Shown here: one piece after another, positions 9,002-18,478 of the stretch
Position numbering within the stretch: the first letter of the stretch is position 1
Layout of the letters: every line of letters begins with the position of its first letter
NCBI GenBank assembly: GCA_946498095.1
Contig: CAMMMX010000013.1
Span: forward strand, 1-64,000
Reading direction: 5' to 3'
DNA: 64,000 nt
From: an uncultured Clostridia bacterium
GTDB lineage: Bacteria > Bacillota > Clostridia > Oscillospirales > Ruminococcaceae
The notes under the pieces: model-generated
What the model saw: the letters and a program-made list of their open reading frames with translations, nothing else
The model's database searches: none
Told to the model about the DNA's origin: nothing
Made by a program: the position numbers and the translations under genes

Positions 9002-10209
9002 AGAAGAAGGACAAAAAGCCGGCGGTTCACGTTGTTTCCGACACAGGTGTGATTGTTGTGGCCGCGGGATCCAGTACACGAATGGGGGGACGGGACAAAC
9101 TTTTTCTCCCTTTAAGCGGGAAGCCGGTGTTGGTATATAGCCTTACCGCTTTGCAGTGCTGTCCGGAAGTACGGCAGATTGTAGTGGTCACCCGCAGAGA
9201 AAAGATCGAACAGGTGAAGGTGTTGTGCAGGACACATGGGCTAGACAAGGTGATCCATGTGGTCTGTGGAGGGGAAAGCCGGCAACAGTCGGTAGGAGCG
9301 GGACTCAGTTGTTTGCAGGATTGCGATTACGTTGCCATTCACGACGGAGCTCGTCCTCTGTTGGACCCACGGGATGCTTCCCGTGTCATTGCCGATGCAC
9401 ATGCCTACGGCGCGGCAGCGCTCGGTATTTACACCCGGGATACCGTTAAGATAGCTGATGACACGGGGTTCATCCTGCAAACGCCGCCGCGCCGTAGGAC
9501 TGTTCAAATCCAGACGCCGCAGGTCTTTCAAAGCAGCTTGTACCGGCGTGCCTGGAGGGAAGCGGAACAAACTGGCGCGGACTATACTGATGATTGCCAG
9601 CTTGTGGAGGCTGTCGGACAACCTGTTTTCATCACGCAAGGTAAGGCATCTAATCTAAAAATAACCACGCCGGAGGATTTGCTCGCTGCACGCGGTTATC
9701 TGGAGGAGGCACCGAAAATGCGGATCGGCCATGGCTACGATGTGCATCGGCTTACGGAAGGAAGAAAATTAATCTTGGGAGGGGTAGAAATCCCTTTTGA
9801 GAAGGGGCTGCTGGGGCACTCTGACGCCGATGTGCTCACCCATGCTGTCATGGACGCATTGCTTGGAGCGGCAGCATTGGGGGATATCGGGCAGCATTTC
9901 CCGGACAACGATGTTGCATACAAGGACGCGGATAGTATCCAGCTGCTCGAAAAAGTTACGCAGATTTTGCACACCTGTGGATACCGGATTGTCAATATCG
10001 ATGTCACATTAGCTGCGGAGAAGCCAAAGGTAGGACGCTATCTAGGCGTTATGAGAGAAAACATTGCCCATGCCTGTGCCATGACAGTGGATGCGGTCAG
10101 TGTGAAAGCAACAACGGAAGAAGGGATGGGCTTTACTGGAGCAGGCGAGGGCATGTCTGCTACAGCGGTCTGCCTAATCACTGGGGAGGAATCTGAGGTA
10201 GAGGAATGA
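8998..10209 (+). CDS. ispDF: bifunctional IspDF (MEP cytidylyltransferase / MECDP synthase)
   Basis: It supplies two steps of the non-mevalonate isoprenoid pathway: CTP-dependent conversion of MEP to CDP-ME (IspD) and cyclisation of CDP-ME 2-phosphate to MECDP (IspF). The IspD part (about 15-235) shows [12 protein letters not shown], the nucleotide-binding loop, and HDGARP. The IspF part starts at Met241, with GYDVHR and [13 protein letters not shown] binding metal and substrate, and ATTEEGMGF near the end. The intermediate step needs IspE, which is not here, so the fusion does not channel two consecutive reactions. The start overlaps the SEDS stop by ATGA. Lipid carrier supply may explain pairing with a lipid II polymerase (inference). 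Confidence 0.95.
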   Translation: MKKKDKKPAVHVVSDTGVIVVAAGSSTRMGGRDKLFLPLSGKPVLVYSLTALQCCPEVRQIVVVTRREKIEQVKVLCRTHGLDKVIHVVCGGESRQQSVGAGLSCLQDCDYVAIHDGARPLLDPRDASRVIADAHAYGAAALGIYTRDTVKIADDTGFILQTPPRRRTVQIQTPQVFQSSLYRRAWREAEQTGADYTDDCQLVEAVGQPVFITQGKASNLKITTPEDLLAARGYLEEAPKMRIGHGYDVHRLTEGRKLILGGVEIPFEKGLLGHSDADVLTHAVMDALLGAAALGDIGQHFPDNDVAYKDADSIQLLEKVTQILHTCGYRIVNIDVTLAAEKPKVGRYLGVMRENIAHACAMTVDAVSVKATTEEGMGFTGAGEGMSATAVCLITGEESEVEE

Positions 10210-10695
10210 TCCTGTTGAGTTCCTCTGAAAACATGCAATGACTGCACGACAGATGGTACGGATGGAATCATGTGCCTTTTTACAGCGGAGATTTTTACCG
10301 CTTATGGGCGTATGTACGAATTTTCCATCCGTTTTTTGGTTTTGCTGCTACGGTTGGGCGGGAGAAGGTATAGAAGGAGGACTCCTATTTTTTGTTAGGG
10401 CAGGTAGTATGAAATCGTACTGTGAGCAGGGATAGCATCAACATACACAAACATGACGTGCGAATCTGCTCCCTAGGATAATCAGCGCGCTCCCTATTCC
10501 AGATGAAGCTGCTTGTATGCTGGGGCTGCCTTTGTAACGTAAAAGCCGCGAAACGCATAGAATGAAGGGATACGGATTCTGTATCATGAATGGAAGCCGG
10601 ACGACGCTTCAGCAGGATACAAAAGCTGTTGAGGTAACGTCCGGTTTCTCAATTGGGAATGTGGAACTGACATGCTATCGAATCGTGGTGAATGT
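10210..10695. other. intergenic region with a structured RNA candidate
   Basis: No convincing gene was found. The main content is the two-tier hairpin described at 10597-10644, about 50 bp before the DUF3343 start codon. A short GGAG/CTCC hairpin followed by six T residues near 10375-10396 may be a weak terminator for the ispDF transcript. Confidence 0.45.
10597..10644 (+). promoter_or_regulatory. two-tier hairpin upstream of DUF3343 gene
   Basis: The outer stem CCGGACG/CGTCCGG (10597-10603 with 10638-10644) encloses a 9-bp inner stem (10607-10615 with 10626-10634) with a 10-nt loop. Only a short T stretch follows. It could be a leader RNA control element or a terminator; no known riboswitch class was recognised. 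Confidence 0.45.
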
Positions 10696-10911
10696 ATGTA
10701 CGGATATATAGTAGTAGGCTCTGTAACCTATGCACTGAAAGGGAAAAACCACCTTGCAAAGCAGGGCATCTATGCACAGGTGGCTAAAACGCCGAAGGAA
10801 TACAATAAACGCGGATGCAGCTACAGCGTGATGGTCTATCGGGAAGATTTACAAATTGCACAGAAATTGCTTGCCGATATTCATATCGGCATACAAGATA
10901 TCGTCGTATAG
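10696..10911 (+). CDS. DUF3343 family small protein (putative Se/S carrier-like)
   Basis: This 71-residue cytoplasmic protein matches DUF3343 in pattern: an alpha/beta fold beginning with hydrophobic strand YIVVGSVTYAL and a conserved single cysteine in RGCSYSV near residue 42. The family is described as similar to Se/S carrier proteins and often sits next to cysteine desulfurases, as it does here with a gap of 14 bp. The ATG at 10696 is chosen because it begins the conserved part; an upstream ATG at 10672 would add eight residues. It presumably acts with the desulfurase-like enzyme, whose gene is now interrupted. Confidence 0.75.
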   Translation: MYGYIVVGSVTYALKGKNHLAKQGIYAQVAKTPKEYNKRGCSYSVMVYREDLQIAQKLLADIHIGIQDIVV

Positions 10912-10925
10912 AGAGGTGCTTATCT

Positions 10926-11951
10926 GTGAATCAAATGGTTTACTTTGACAATGCGGCGACAACTTTCCCCAAACCGGGGAGAGTTGTCGACTCTGTTAAT
11001 GAAGGAATTCTGCGTTTCGGTGGAAATCCAGGGCGAAGCGGACACCGGATGTCGATGCGGGCGGCGCAGAAGGTGTATGATGTGCGTGAGAAGGCAGCGT
11101 TGTTGTTTGGGACAGACGTAGAGTGCGTCATTTTCACAAACAACTGCACCAGTGCGTTAAACATGGCGATTAAGGGATTGGTAGCCGGACAGGACAGGCC
11201 GCACATTGTCACCTCCTGCTTGGAACATAATTCTGTCATCCGTCCCATCTATAAGCTGGCGATCACGCAGGGAGCCAGCTATAGCGTTGCCCAGGTTTTT
11301 CCGGGTGACGATGCGCGCACCTTAGCCTCCTTCCGTAGCTGTATCACACCGTATACAAAGCTGGTCGTTTGTACTTATGCCAGTAATGTAACTGGGTATG
11401 GCTTGCCGGTTTCCCAGATTGGGCAGTTTTGCCGCAGTAGGGGAATCCCGTTCGTTGTCGATTGTGCACAGGCTGCGGGTGTTTTACCCTGCAAGATCGA
11501 CGAGTTGAACGCCGATGTTCTCTGTATCGCAGGACACAAAAGTCTGTATGGGATTACCGGAACCGGCCTGATGATACTTCGTCCCGGCATCTCTCCTGAT
11601 ACCATCATGGAGGGAGGGACGGGCAGCGCTTCCATACAGCTGGAACAGCCGCAGGAGGCACCGGATAAATTTGAAAGTGGGACGCTCAACACGGTTGGAA
11701 TTTGCAGCTTGGGCGCCGGGATGGATTTTATCCGGCAGATCGGGATGCGGCGGATCCACGAAAAGGAGTGCGGTCTCTGCAGGCGGCTTTGTGATCAGCT
11801 CAAACATGTGGACGGCGTAAAGCTGTATTCGGGATGGTTTGATATGGGACGTAACGCTCCAGTCGTCAGCTTTAATATTGACGGCATGGCGTCGGAGGAA
11901 GTGACCGGCATCTTGGATCGCAATGGCTATGCATTACGAGGTGGGCGTTGA
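10926..11951 (+). CDS. cysteine desulfurase family aminotransferase, 5' part, interrupted
   Basis: This is the first 340 codons of a class V PLP-dependent enzyme like the EF2568-type desulfurases, which release sulfur or selenium from cysteine or selenocysteine. DNAATTFPKP opens the domain, and the Schiff-base lysine is in AGHKSLYGITGTG. The GTG start has GAGGTG 7 nt upstream. The frame ends abnormally at ALRGGR-stop, where the family continues with GLHC, a C-terminal domain and FSPGY. That missing 47-codon end is found at 25323-25466. Joining after 11945 gives ALRGG-LHCSGLAH in frame and a normal 387-residue protein. The enzyme is probably inactive while the insertion is present. Confidence 0.88.
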   Translation: MNQMVYFDNAATTFPKPGRVVDSVNEGILRFGGNPGRSGHRMSMRAAQKVYDVREKAALLFGTDVECVIFTNNCTSALNMAIKGLVAGQDRPHIVTSCLEHNSVIRPIYKLAITQGASYSVAQVFPGDDARTLASFRSCITPYTKLVVCTYASNVTGYGLPVSQIGQFCRSRGIPFVVDCAQAAGVLPCKIDELNADVLCIAGHKSLYGITGTGLMILRPGISPDTIMEGGTGSASIQLEQPQEAPDKFESGTLNTVGICSLGAGMDFIRQIGMRRIHEKECGLCRRLCDQLKHVDGVKLYSGWFDMGRNAPVVSFNIDGMASEEVTGILDRNGYALRGGR

Positions 11952-11955
11952 GTTA
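11937..11955 (+). other. predicted left attachment junction (attL)
   Basis: The host gene reads cga-ggt-ggg up to 11945. From 11946 the sequence no longer follows the desulfurase. The shared GG(G) at 11943-11945 is also present at the right end and is the likely two-base crossover core of a large serine recombinase. The exact base is uncertain by one or two. Confidence 0.65.
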
Positions 11956-12500
11956 TAGAAAATAAGAAATCAGAGTTACTTGGCCGTCACGCGAGTTTTC
12001 GGATTTCCGTTTTAGTTCGGAAAACAGCGGTTTTACCGGAGTGGAGGAATAAGTCGGATTTTTTATCCTAGTAAACATTTGTTTCGGCTTTGTATAAAGG
12101 ATGGATACTGCGCGTTATATTCATTCCATAAGCGCAGTGCCATAAAAGCTTTCTTTGTGGAGTAATATGCCACATCATAAATAGCTTCATCGATGAAGAA
12201 AGTGAACTGACATGAAAAAAGAATGGAAGAAATCGCAACTGGATGATATTCCTGCATGAGTGCTTACAACAACGGGGAATAGTGTCTTCGTTTCCCATAT
12301 ACGTTAGGCAAATCATATTAAACAAGTTGCTTGGTATGCGGATTCCTAGACAGAACAGGTAATGGTAGCCGATATGGGGAGGAAAATCAGAAAAATGTTT
12401 CCGCCTTAGAAATTTTGCATTTTAATCTTTCTTTCATTTTTCACAGTTATACTTCAGGTACAATCGAATGATAAACAACGCTATGAAAGGAAAGAGAATA
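11952..12500. other. element left end, mostly non-coding
   Basis: No intact gene was found. An AT-rich stretch precedes the PepSY gene. A -10-like TACAAT near 12458 has no convincing -35 partner. The reverse strand holds the possible transposase remnant listed separately. Confidence 0.45.
12063..12257 (-). pseudogene. possible IS256/Mutator-type transposase C-terminal remnant
   Basis: About 35 residues near the end of this reverse-strand frame have the spacing W...YPSFI.S.. seen at the C-terminus of Mutator-family transposases. No catalytic region or upstream part is present. Similarity is judged by eye only; it could be chance. Confidence 0.25.
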
Positions 12501-13412
12501 ATGAAATTTGATTTTTTAAATAAGTTAAACGTAAAGGTCGTTGCAGTAAGTGCGATAGCCGCAGTCCTCGTCGTAGGTAGCGGGACGGTACTGGCGATAT
12601 CAGCCTCTAGTTCTGGCAGTAAGGAAATCAGCGAACAGGAGGCCAAGGCAGCCGCTTTTGCCCATGCGGGTATTTCTGAAGACGATGTACTGTCGCTACA
12701 TGTGAGTAAGAGCACGGAAGATGGTTCTCCTGTTTATGAGATCGACTTTAAGACTGCGGATAAAAGCTATGACTATGATATAGCGAGAGATTCCGGTGAG
12801 GTCCTGCAATCCTCTTATGATGCAATTTTACAGGAATCCGCTGGAAGCACCTCTCAGGAGAACTCCAGTGCAGGTTCTGCCCCAGATGACGCGCAAAGCT
12901 CATCTCAGAACACCTCATCCCAAATGGAGCAATCCAACAGCGCTACCATCTCGATTACGCAGGATCAGGCGAAAAGTATTGCTTTACAGGATGCCGGTGT
13001 AGCGGAGTCTGATACCCAATTCCTTTGGGTGAAAGAAGACTATGACGACGGGCGTGCAATTTATGAGGTAGAATTCTATGCCAACGGTACCGAATACGAT
13101 TATGACATTGAAAAATCAACCGGCAGAATCCTAAGCTCAGACTATGATATTGAAAATTACTCGCCCAATACGGAACAAAGTAACAGTGCTAACAATGAAA
13201 ATGAAGCTATCATTTCACTGGATGAAGCCCGTAATCTCGTTCTGGCAAAAGTGTCCGGCGCAACTGTAAATGACGTACGCATTCATCTGGACCGCGACGA
13301 CGGACGCCAGATCTATGAGGGAGAAATCAATTACAATCAAATGGAGTATGAGTTTGAAATTGATGCATCAACCGGCAATATCATTGAGTGGAGCGCAGAA
13401 CGTTGGGATTAG
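12501..13412 (+). CDS. membrane-anchored protein with three PepSY domains
   Basis: The function is not assigned. PepSY domains are often found in protease inhibitors and in extracytoplasmic modulators next to two-component systems. The 303-residue protein has an N-terminal membrane anchor or signal sequence (about 12-34). Three PepSY-like repeats follow (about 40-110, 150-215 and 235-300), each with an ISxxxA helix, a YEIDF or YEVEF strand and a D-x-TG turn. A Ser/Gln/Asn-rich linker (about 112-147) separates the first two. The ATG at 12501 follows AAAGGAAAG. A terminator separates it from the two-component genes, but adjacency suggests it modulates the sensor. Confidence 0.8.
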   Translation: MKFDFLNKLNVKVVAVSAIAAVLVVGSGTVLAISASSSGSKEISEQEAKAAAFAHAGISEDDVLSLHVSKSTEDGSPVYEIDFKTADKSYDYDIARDSGEVLQSSYDAILQESAGSTSQENSSAGSAPDDAQSSSQNTSSQMEQSNSATISITQDQAKSIALQDAGVAESDTQFLWVKEDYDDGRAIYEVEFYANGTEYDYDIEKSTGRILSSDYDIENYSPNTEQSNSANNENEAIISLDEARNLVLAKVSGATVNDVRIHLDRDDGRQIYEGEINYNQMEYEFEIDASTGNIIEWSAERWD

Positions 13413-13439
13413 TTTTGTAGAAAAGCGTTCATAATGACG

Positions 13440-13477
13440 ACAGAAAACCGCAGGCTGAATGCACTGCGGTTTTCTGT
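13440..13477 (+). terminator. intrinsic terminator after PepSY gene
   Basis: A 14-bp perfect stem (13440-13453 with 13464-13477) has a 10-nt loop and a run of four T residues inside the right arm. Confidence 0.75.
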
Positions 13478-13511
13478 ATCTTTTGAAAACTGGAAATGTG
13501 TTGTGGTATTG

Positions 13512-13520
13512 TGGTATACT
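13512..13520 (+). promoter_or_regulatory. extended -10 promoter of the two-component operon
   Basis: TGGTATACT is a TGn-extended -10 element 21 bp before the response regulator start. No good -35 was seen at the normal spacing. Confidence 0.5.
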
Positions 13521-13541
13521 GAATAAAAAAGGTGGGATTTC

Positions 13542-14216
13542 ATGAGAATTTTAATTGCGGAAGATGAACATGACTTGAATCAGTTGATTAAAAGGCGGCT
13601 GAAGGACGCCGGATATAGTGTGGACACATGCTTTGACGGTGAAGAGGTATTTGATTATTTACTATGCGCGGAATACGACGCTTTCATTTTAGATATCATG
13701 ATGCCGAAAATGGACGGCATCTCAGTTTTGCGTAAGCTACGCGAGCAGGGAAACACCGTCCCGGTCTTATTGCTGACCGCAAAGGACAGTATAGAAGACC
13801 GCGTTACAGGGCTGGATGCAGGGGCGGACGATTATCTGGTAAAGCCTTTTGCTTTTGAGGAGTTGCTTGCTCGGCTTCGGGTCCTGCTCAGAAAACCGCT
13901 GACAGAGAAAAGCAATATCTTAAAAACAGCGGATCTATCGCTTCATGTGGACACACGCCGAGTCTTCCGCGGCGGGAAAGAAATTCAGCTTTCCTCCAAG
14001 GAATACGCCTTGCTCCACTATATGATGCAGAACGCCGGGATCGTGTTAAGCCGCGATAAGCTGGAGCAGCATGTATGGGACTACGATTTCTCTGGAGGAT
14101 CCAATGTGATCGATGTCTATATTCGTTATCTGCGAAAAAAGGTTGACGAAGGCTATGAGAAAAAACTCATTCATACAGTTCGTGGTTGCGGTTATGTATT
14201 GAAGGAAGACGCCTAA
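13542..14216 (+). CDS. OmpR/PhoB-family response regulator
   Basis: This is a cytoplasmic DNA-binding regulator of 224 residues. The receiver domain (1-115) has acidic pocket Glu7-Asp8, phospho-acceptor Asp51 (LDIMMPKMDG), the conserved Thr in LLTAKD and Lys102 (DYLVKPF). The C-terminal winged helix (about 125-222) ends with HTVRGCGYVL, typical of the OmpR class. The stop overlaps the kinase start by one base (TAATG), so the two are translationally coupled. It lies between a PepSY gene and a UvrA-like gene inside the mobile element; one or both may be targets (inference). Confidence 0.93.
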   Translation: MRILIAEDEHDLNQLIKRRLKDAGYSVDTCFDGEEVFDYLLCAEYDAFILDIMMPKMDGISVLRKLREQGNTVPVLLLTAKDSIEDRVTGLDAGADDYLVKPFAFEELLARLRVLLRKPLTEKSNILKTADLSLHVDTRRVFRGGKEIQLSSKEYALLHYMMQNAGIVLSRDKLEQHVWDYDFSGGSNVIDVYIRYLRKKVDEGYEKKLIHTVRGCGYVLKEDA

Positions 14217-15568
14217 TGAAAAAGCTTTCCTTAAAAACTAGGCTGGTTTTATTGCATACGGGGATGATGATATTTGTCGTATGCATTGTGCTCGTGCTGC
14301 TGTTTTCTATCAGTTCTCGTGAAATAATGTCCAATGTGGAAACCACACTGGAAGAAAGGGTCAGCGGGGCTTTCGAAGATATTGAATTGGAAGACGGACG
14401 TCTGGTGTTTGATTCCGACCTGATGGATTTGGAGGACGGGGTCTATCTTTCCGTCTATGACGAAAATAGCGTTGAGTTGCTCTATGGAAGGGTTCCGTAT
14501 GGTTTTACCTATGAACTTCCCTTTGAGAACGGGAATCTGAGAAAGGTTCACACAAGTGAAAATGATTATTACGTCTTGGATATGGAAATGATGCTGCAAA
14601 ACAGCCAGACCATTACTATCCGCGGAATCGTATCTATCAGTGACGCCGAACGGGATTTTCGATATACGTTGTATATTGCTTTGATCCTGTTTCCTCTGCT
14701 GATTTTTCTTACGGCGGTCTGCGGATATCTGTTGAGCCGGCGCGCCCTCTATCCTGTATCCCAAATCACGAAAACCGTGCAAAATATCCAGAAAGAGAAG
14801 GACCTGTCTAAAAGGATTAACCTTGGTGAGGGAAGCGATGAAATCTATACCCTTGCCAAAACCTTTGACGAGCTGCTCAGCGCCGTCGATGATGGAATGA
14901 AACGAGAAAAGCAATTTACCAGCGACGTCGCTCATGAATTGCGGACTCCCATCAGCGTGGTACTGATGCAGAGTGAGGAGCTTCTGCAAGGAGATCATCT
15001 GGACGAAGAGGGGCGGCGTGCAGTCTCAGTCATCCACCGGAGAGTCAAGTCCATGTCCGATATGATTTCCCAGTTGCTTCTGCTTTCCCGGGCAGACCAG
15101 GGACGGGAAAAGATAAATTTGGAACGTGTAAATTTCAGTGAACTCAGTGAAATGGTCATAGAAGAATTTACCGAAATAGCTCGCGGAAAGAATATTGGTA
15201 TCGAGGCTAACATTGAGCCTGAGATCTATTGGACGGCAGACCAGACGCTAATGATACGGTTATGGGGAAACCTGCTGGAGAATGCCGTCAATTATGGAAG
15301 GCCGGGCGGTCATATCTGGATATCTGTTGCGAAAAAAGAAGATACTCATATCCAGATGGAGGTAAGGGATGACGGAATTGGAATCGCCCTTGAGGACCTA
15401 CCGCGGATCTGGGATCGGTTTTATCAGGCGGATCCCTCTAGAAATTCAGAGAGCAGCGGTCTTGGTCTTTCTATGGCAAAGTGGATTGTAGAGGCACACC
15501 ATGGACAGATTTCCGTAAGCAGTGAGTTGGGAAAAGGAACCGTGTTTTCCTGCAGTTTTCCTATCTGA
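14216..15568 (+). CDS. membrane sensor histidine kinase
   Basis: This is the partner kinase of the preceding regulator, 450 residues. There are two transmembrane helices (about 9-32 and 152-174) with a 120-residue extracellular sensor domain between them. A HAMP segment (about 175-228) follows, then an H-box with phospho-acceptor His240 (SDVAHELRTP). The HATPase domain shows N-box LENAVNYG, DDGIGI and SSGLGLSMAKW. All catalytic motifs are intact. The start at 14216 overlaps the regulator stop. The signal is unknown. Kinases of this shape often sense cell-envelope stress or antimicrobial compounds, and the adjacent PepSY protein may interact with its outer domain. Confidence 0.92.
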   Translation: MKKLSLKTRLVLLHTGMMIFVVCIVLVLLFSISSREIMSNVETTLEERVSGAFEDIELEDGRLVFDSDLMDLEDGVYLSVYDENSVELLYGRVPYGFTYELPFENGNLRKVHTSENDYYVLDMEMMLQNSQTITIRGIVSISDAERDFRYTLYIALILFPLLIFLTAVCGYLLSRRALYPVSQITKTVQNIQKEKDLSKRINLGEGSDEIYTLAKTFDELLSAVDDGMKREKQFTSDVAHELRTPISVVLMQSEELLQGDHLDEEGRRAVSVIHRRVKSMSDMISQLLLLSRADQGREKINLERVNFSELSEMVIEEFTEIARGKNIGIEANIEPEIYWTADQTLMIRLWGNLLENAVNYGRPGGHIWISVAKKEDTHIQMEVRDDGIGIALEDLPRIWDRFYQADPSRNSESSGLGLSMAKWIVEAHHGQISVSSELGKGTVFSCSFPI

Positions 15569-15854
15569 AATTGTTGACTTCTCCCGCTCTTCGGTTCCTT
15601 AAATTCACTGATTTGGAGAAACTTGTCCGGGTAACAAATCGCGCCAGTGGTTCTGAATCGGGAATCATGGAATGTCCTTTCCAGTGATGGCGCGAGACAT
15701 TATCACAGAACACATTATCAGTAGGTAGGATATGCCGGATATTTCAGGATAAACGGACATCAATGCTCTAAGTAGAGGCCTACATCATGGTGTCATCAAA
15801 ATGGTGAACGTACCTTAGTTGAATGGGAATAGATAATAAAATAGGTGAAGCGAT
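15569..15854. other. intergenic region with a GC-rich palindrome
   Basis: TCGCGCCA at 15639-15646 pairs perfectly with TGGCGCGA at 15688-15695, enclosing 41 nt. No T-tract follows. No gene was recognised. It could be an operator or leader structure for the UvrA-like gene. Confidence 0.4.
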
Positions 15855-18332
15855 ATGATCGATAACATAAAAATTCGGGGTGCAAGGGTACACAACTTGA
15901 AGAATATTGATGTAGATATCCCGCTCAACAAAATTGTTGGAATCGCCGGTGTGTCCGGCTCCGGGAAATCGTCACTTGCCTTAGGTGTTTTATATGCGGA
16001 AGGTTCCAGGCGATACTTGGAAGCGCTTTCAACCTATACAAGGCGACGGATGACGCAGGCTGCCAAAGCACAGGTGGATGAAGTACTATATGTTCCCGCG
16101 GCTCTCGCGTTACATCAACGGCCGGGTATTCCGGGCATCCGCAGTACATTTGGCACCGGAACGGAATTGCTGAACAGTCTTCGACTCATGTTTTCCAGGC
16201 TGGCAAACCACCGTTGCCCGCATGCGCACTATCAAAGACCGACGCTGGCGGTTGCGGCGGGGCAGGAACTGATCTGCCCGGAATGCGGTGTGCATTTTTA
16301 CGCGCCTTCGGCAGAAGAGCTCGCCTTTAACAGCCAGGGGGCTTGCCGTACTTGCGGAGGAACAGGTATTGTACGCACCGTTGACCGGGCGACTTTGGTT
16401 CCGGATGAATCCCTTACGATTGACCAGGGAGCAGTCGCCCCCTGGAACTCGCTCATGTGGTCGCTGATGGTGGACGTCTGTCGGGAAATGGGCGTCCGCA
16501 CCGACGTGCCGTTCCGGGATTTAACCGAGCAGGAGCGGGATATCGTTTTTAACGGCTCTGCAGAAAAAAAGCACATCTTGTATAAGGCCAAAAACTCCAA
16601 TCAGGCGGGAGAACTGGATTTTACCTATTACAATGCGGTCTATACCGTAGAAAATGCGCTAGCTAAGGTCAAAGATGAAAAAGGCATGAAGCGGGTGGAA
16701 AAATTTTTACGGGAAGATATCTGTCCGGATTGCGGCGGTACCCGTCTGTCGGCAGCAGCAAGGGGGCCAAGGCTGCGTGGGATTTCCCTGGATGAAGCCT
16801 GTAAGATGTCCCTTTCAGAGCTTGTGCGGTGGGTGGCGGGCGTACCAGAATCCCTGCCAGAGGAAATGCGTCCCATGGCAAACAGTATTTGTGAGTCTTT
16901 CCAGACAGTTGCAAAGCGGCTGATGGATTTAGGCCTTGGATACCTCAGCCTTGACCGAGCGGCCTCCACGCTTTCAACCGGCGAGCGGCAGCGGATGCAG
17001 CTGGCTCGCGCAGTGCGCAATCGTACCACCGGCGTTTTATATGTACTGGATGAACCGTCCATCGGCTTACATCCCTCCAATATCGTTGGACTGACCGGCG
17101 TTATGCACGATCTGATTGCCGACGGCAACTCGGTTGTGCTGGTGGACCACGATACACAGATTCTTTCCCAGGTAGACTGGATTGTTGAAATGGGGCCGCA
17201 GGCAGGGGCAGACGGCGGGCATGTCATTGCGCAGGGAACCGTTTCAGACATAGTGCGGGATCCCCATTCCCTGATCGGCCCGTTTTTATCCAAAAAGTCC
17301 GGAATGGATACTGGCAAACGTCCTCATGTAGAATCGGTTTTTGAGGCCGGAAGCATCCGCCTTTCTACAGCGTCTATTCATACGGTGAAACCGCTGGAAG
17401 TTGCTTGCCCCAAGGGGAAGTTGACCGTTATAACGGGCGTTTCCGGCTCAGGAAAAACTACTTTGATTTTAGAGAGCCTCGTCCCTGGGCTGGAAGCGGC
17501 CATCACCGGCAAAGCAATGCCGGAACATGTAAAATGGGTGGACGCGAATGGCATTGGGCAGGTCAAGCTCATTGACGCCACGCCGATTGGTGTGAACGTC
17601 CGTTCCACCGTTGCAACCTATGCGAACATACATGACGAGCTGCGTAAGATTTATGCAAGAACACAGGATGCAAAACAGCTTAGCCTCAAAGCTGGCGATT
17701 TTTCCTACAATACGGGGAAACTGCGATGCCCTGTGTGCGATGGTACAGGCAGCATCAGCCTGGACGTGCAGTTTTTACCGGATGTAGATATTCCCTGTCC
17801 GGAATGCCAGGGCGTACGCTACGCGAAAGAAGCTGAGCAGGTTCACTATATGAATCAAGCTGGGCAGCAATTTACGCTTCCGGATTTGATGGCAATGGAC
17901 GTCCATACGGCACTGGAAGCTTGCCGTGATATGAGGCTGGTTCATCAGCGCCTTCAGGTCCTGGAGGATCTCGGCCTGGGGTATCTTACGCTGGGGGAAG
18001 AAACGCCGAGTTTGTCCGGTGGGGAAGCGCAACGGTTGAAATTGGCGAGCGAAATGGGGCGGAGCCAAACGGATTCGGTATTTGTTTTCGATGAACCGAC
18101 AATAGGGCTCCATCCGCTGGATGTGCAAACCCTGCTTGGCGTCTTTCAAACTCTCATTCAAAATGGCGCAACAGTGCTTGTCATTGAACACGACTTAGAT
18201 GTGATCCGCAACGCCGACCATATCATCGATATGGGGCCGGGCGGTGGAGAAGAGGGCGGCAGGATTATTGCAGCCGGTACGCCGGAAGAGATCAAAAATG
18301 TACCTCAAAGCGTGACGGGGAAATATATATAG
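15855..18332 (+). CDS. UvrA-like ABC-class ATPase, short (UvrA2-type)
   Basis: This 825-residue protein has two ABC ATPase modules. Module one has Walker [11 protein letters not shown] (about 31-40), signature [12 protein letters not shown] and Walker [12 protein letters not shown]. Module two has [23 protein letters not shown] and [11 protein letters not shown]. Cys clusters CPECG/CRTCGG and CPVCDG/CPECQG indicate UvrA-type zinc modules. It is about 110 residues shorter than housekeeping UvrA, consistent with loss of the UvrB-interaction domain as in class II UvrA and drug-resistance relatives. Those relatives are linked to tolerance of DNA-binding drugs, but its substrate here is unknown. 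GGTGAAG precedes the ATG. It lies within the mobile element as probable cargo. Confidence 0.9.
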   Translation: MIDNIKIRGARVHNLKNIDVDIPLNKIVGIAGVSGSGKSSLALGVLYAEGSRRYLEALSTYTRRRMTQAAKAQVDEVLYVPAALALHQRPGIPGIRSTFGTGTELLNSLRLMFSRLANHRCPHAHYQRPTLAVAAGQELICPECGVHFYAPSAEELAFNSQGACRTCGGTGIVRTVDRATLVPDESLTIDQGAVAPWNSLMWSLMVDVCREMGVRTDVPFRDLTEQERDIVFNGSAEKKHILYKAKNSNQAGELDFTYYNAVYTVENALAKVKDEKGMKRVEKFLREDICPDCGGTRLSAAARGPRLRGISLDEACKMSLSELVRWVAGVPESLPEEMRPMANSICESFQTVAKRLMDLGLGYLSLDRAASTLSTGERQRMQLARAVRNRTTGVLYVLDEPSIGLHPSNIVGLTGVMHDLIADGNSVVLVDHDTQILSQVDWIVEMGPQAGADGGHVIAQGTVSDIVRDPHSLIGPFLSKKSGMDTGKRPHVESVFEAGSIRLSTASIHTVKPLEVACPKGKLTVITGVSGSGKTTLILESLVPGLEAAITGKAMPEHVKWVDANGIGQVKLIDATPIGVNVRSTVATYANIHDELRKIYARTQDAKQLSLKAGDFSYNTGKLRCPVCDGTGSISLDVQFLPDVDIPCPECQGVRYAKEAEQVHYMNQAGQQFTLPDLMAMDVHTALEACRDMRLVHQRLQVLEDLGLGYLTLGEETPSLSGGEAQRLKLASEMGRSQTDSVFVFDEPTIGLHPLDVQTLLGVFQTLIQNGATVLVIEHDLDVIRNADHIIDMGPGGGEEGGRIIAAGTPEEIKNVPQSVTGKYI

Positions 18333-18478
18333 ATTTCTATTGTTTTCAAACGATAGGATTATGTCTTGCGGATTGAAACCTGCTGATTAGACGCTTGCAT
18401 TTATCAGAAGGAGCGTCGCCAAGATATGTACTGTATAAAGGAGTTTCCTTTTGGCGCGCAGAAAGGAAGAAGCTGGAT

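Noticed and set aside
10238-10435. 65-residue ORF after ispDF
   Set aside because: No ribosome binding site and no plausible protein features; left as non-coding.
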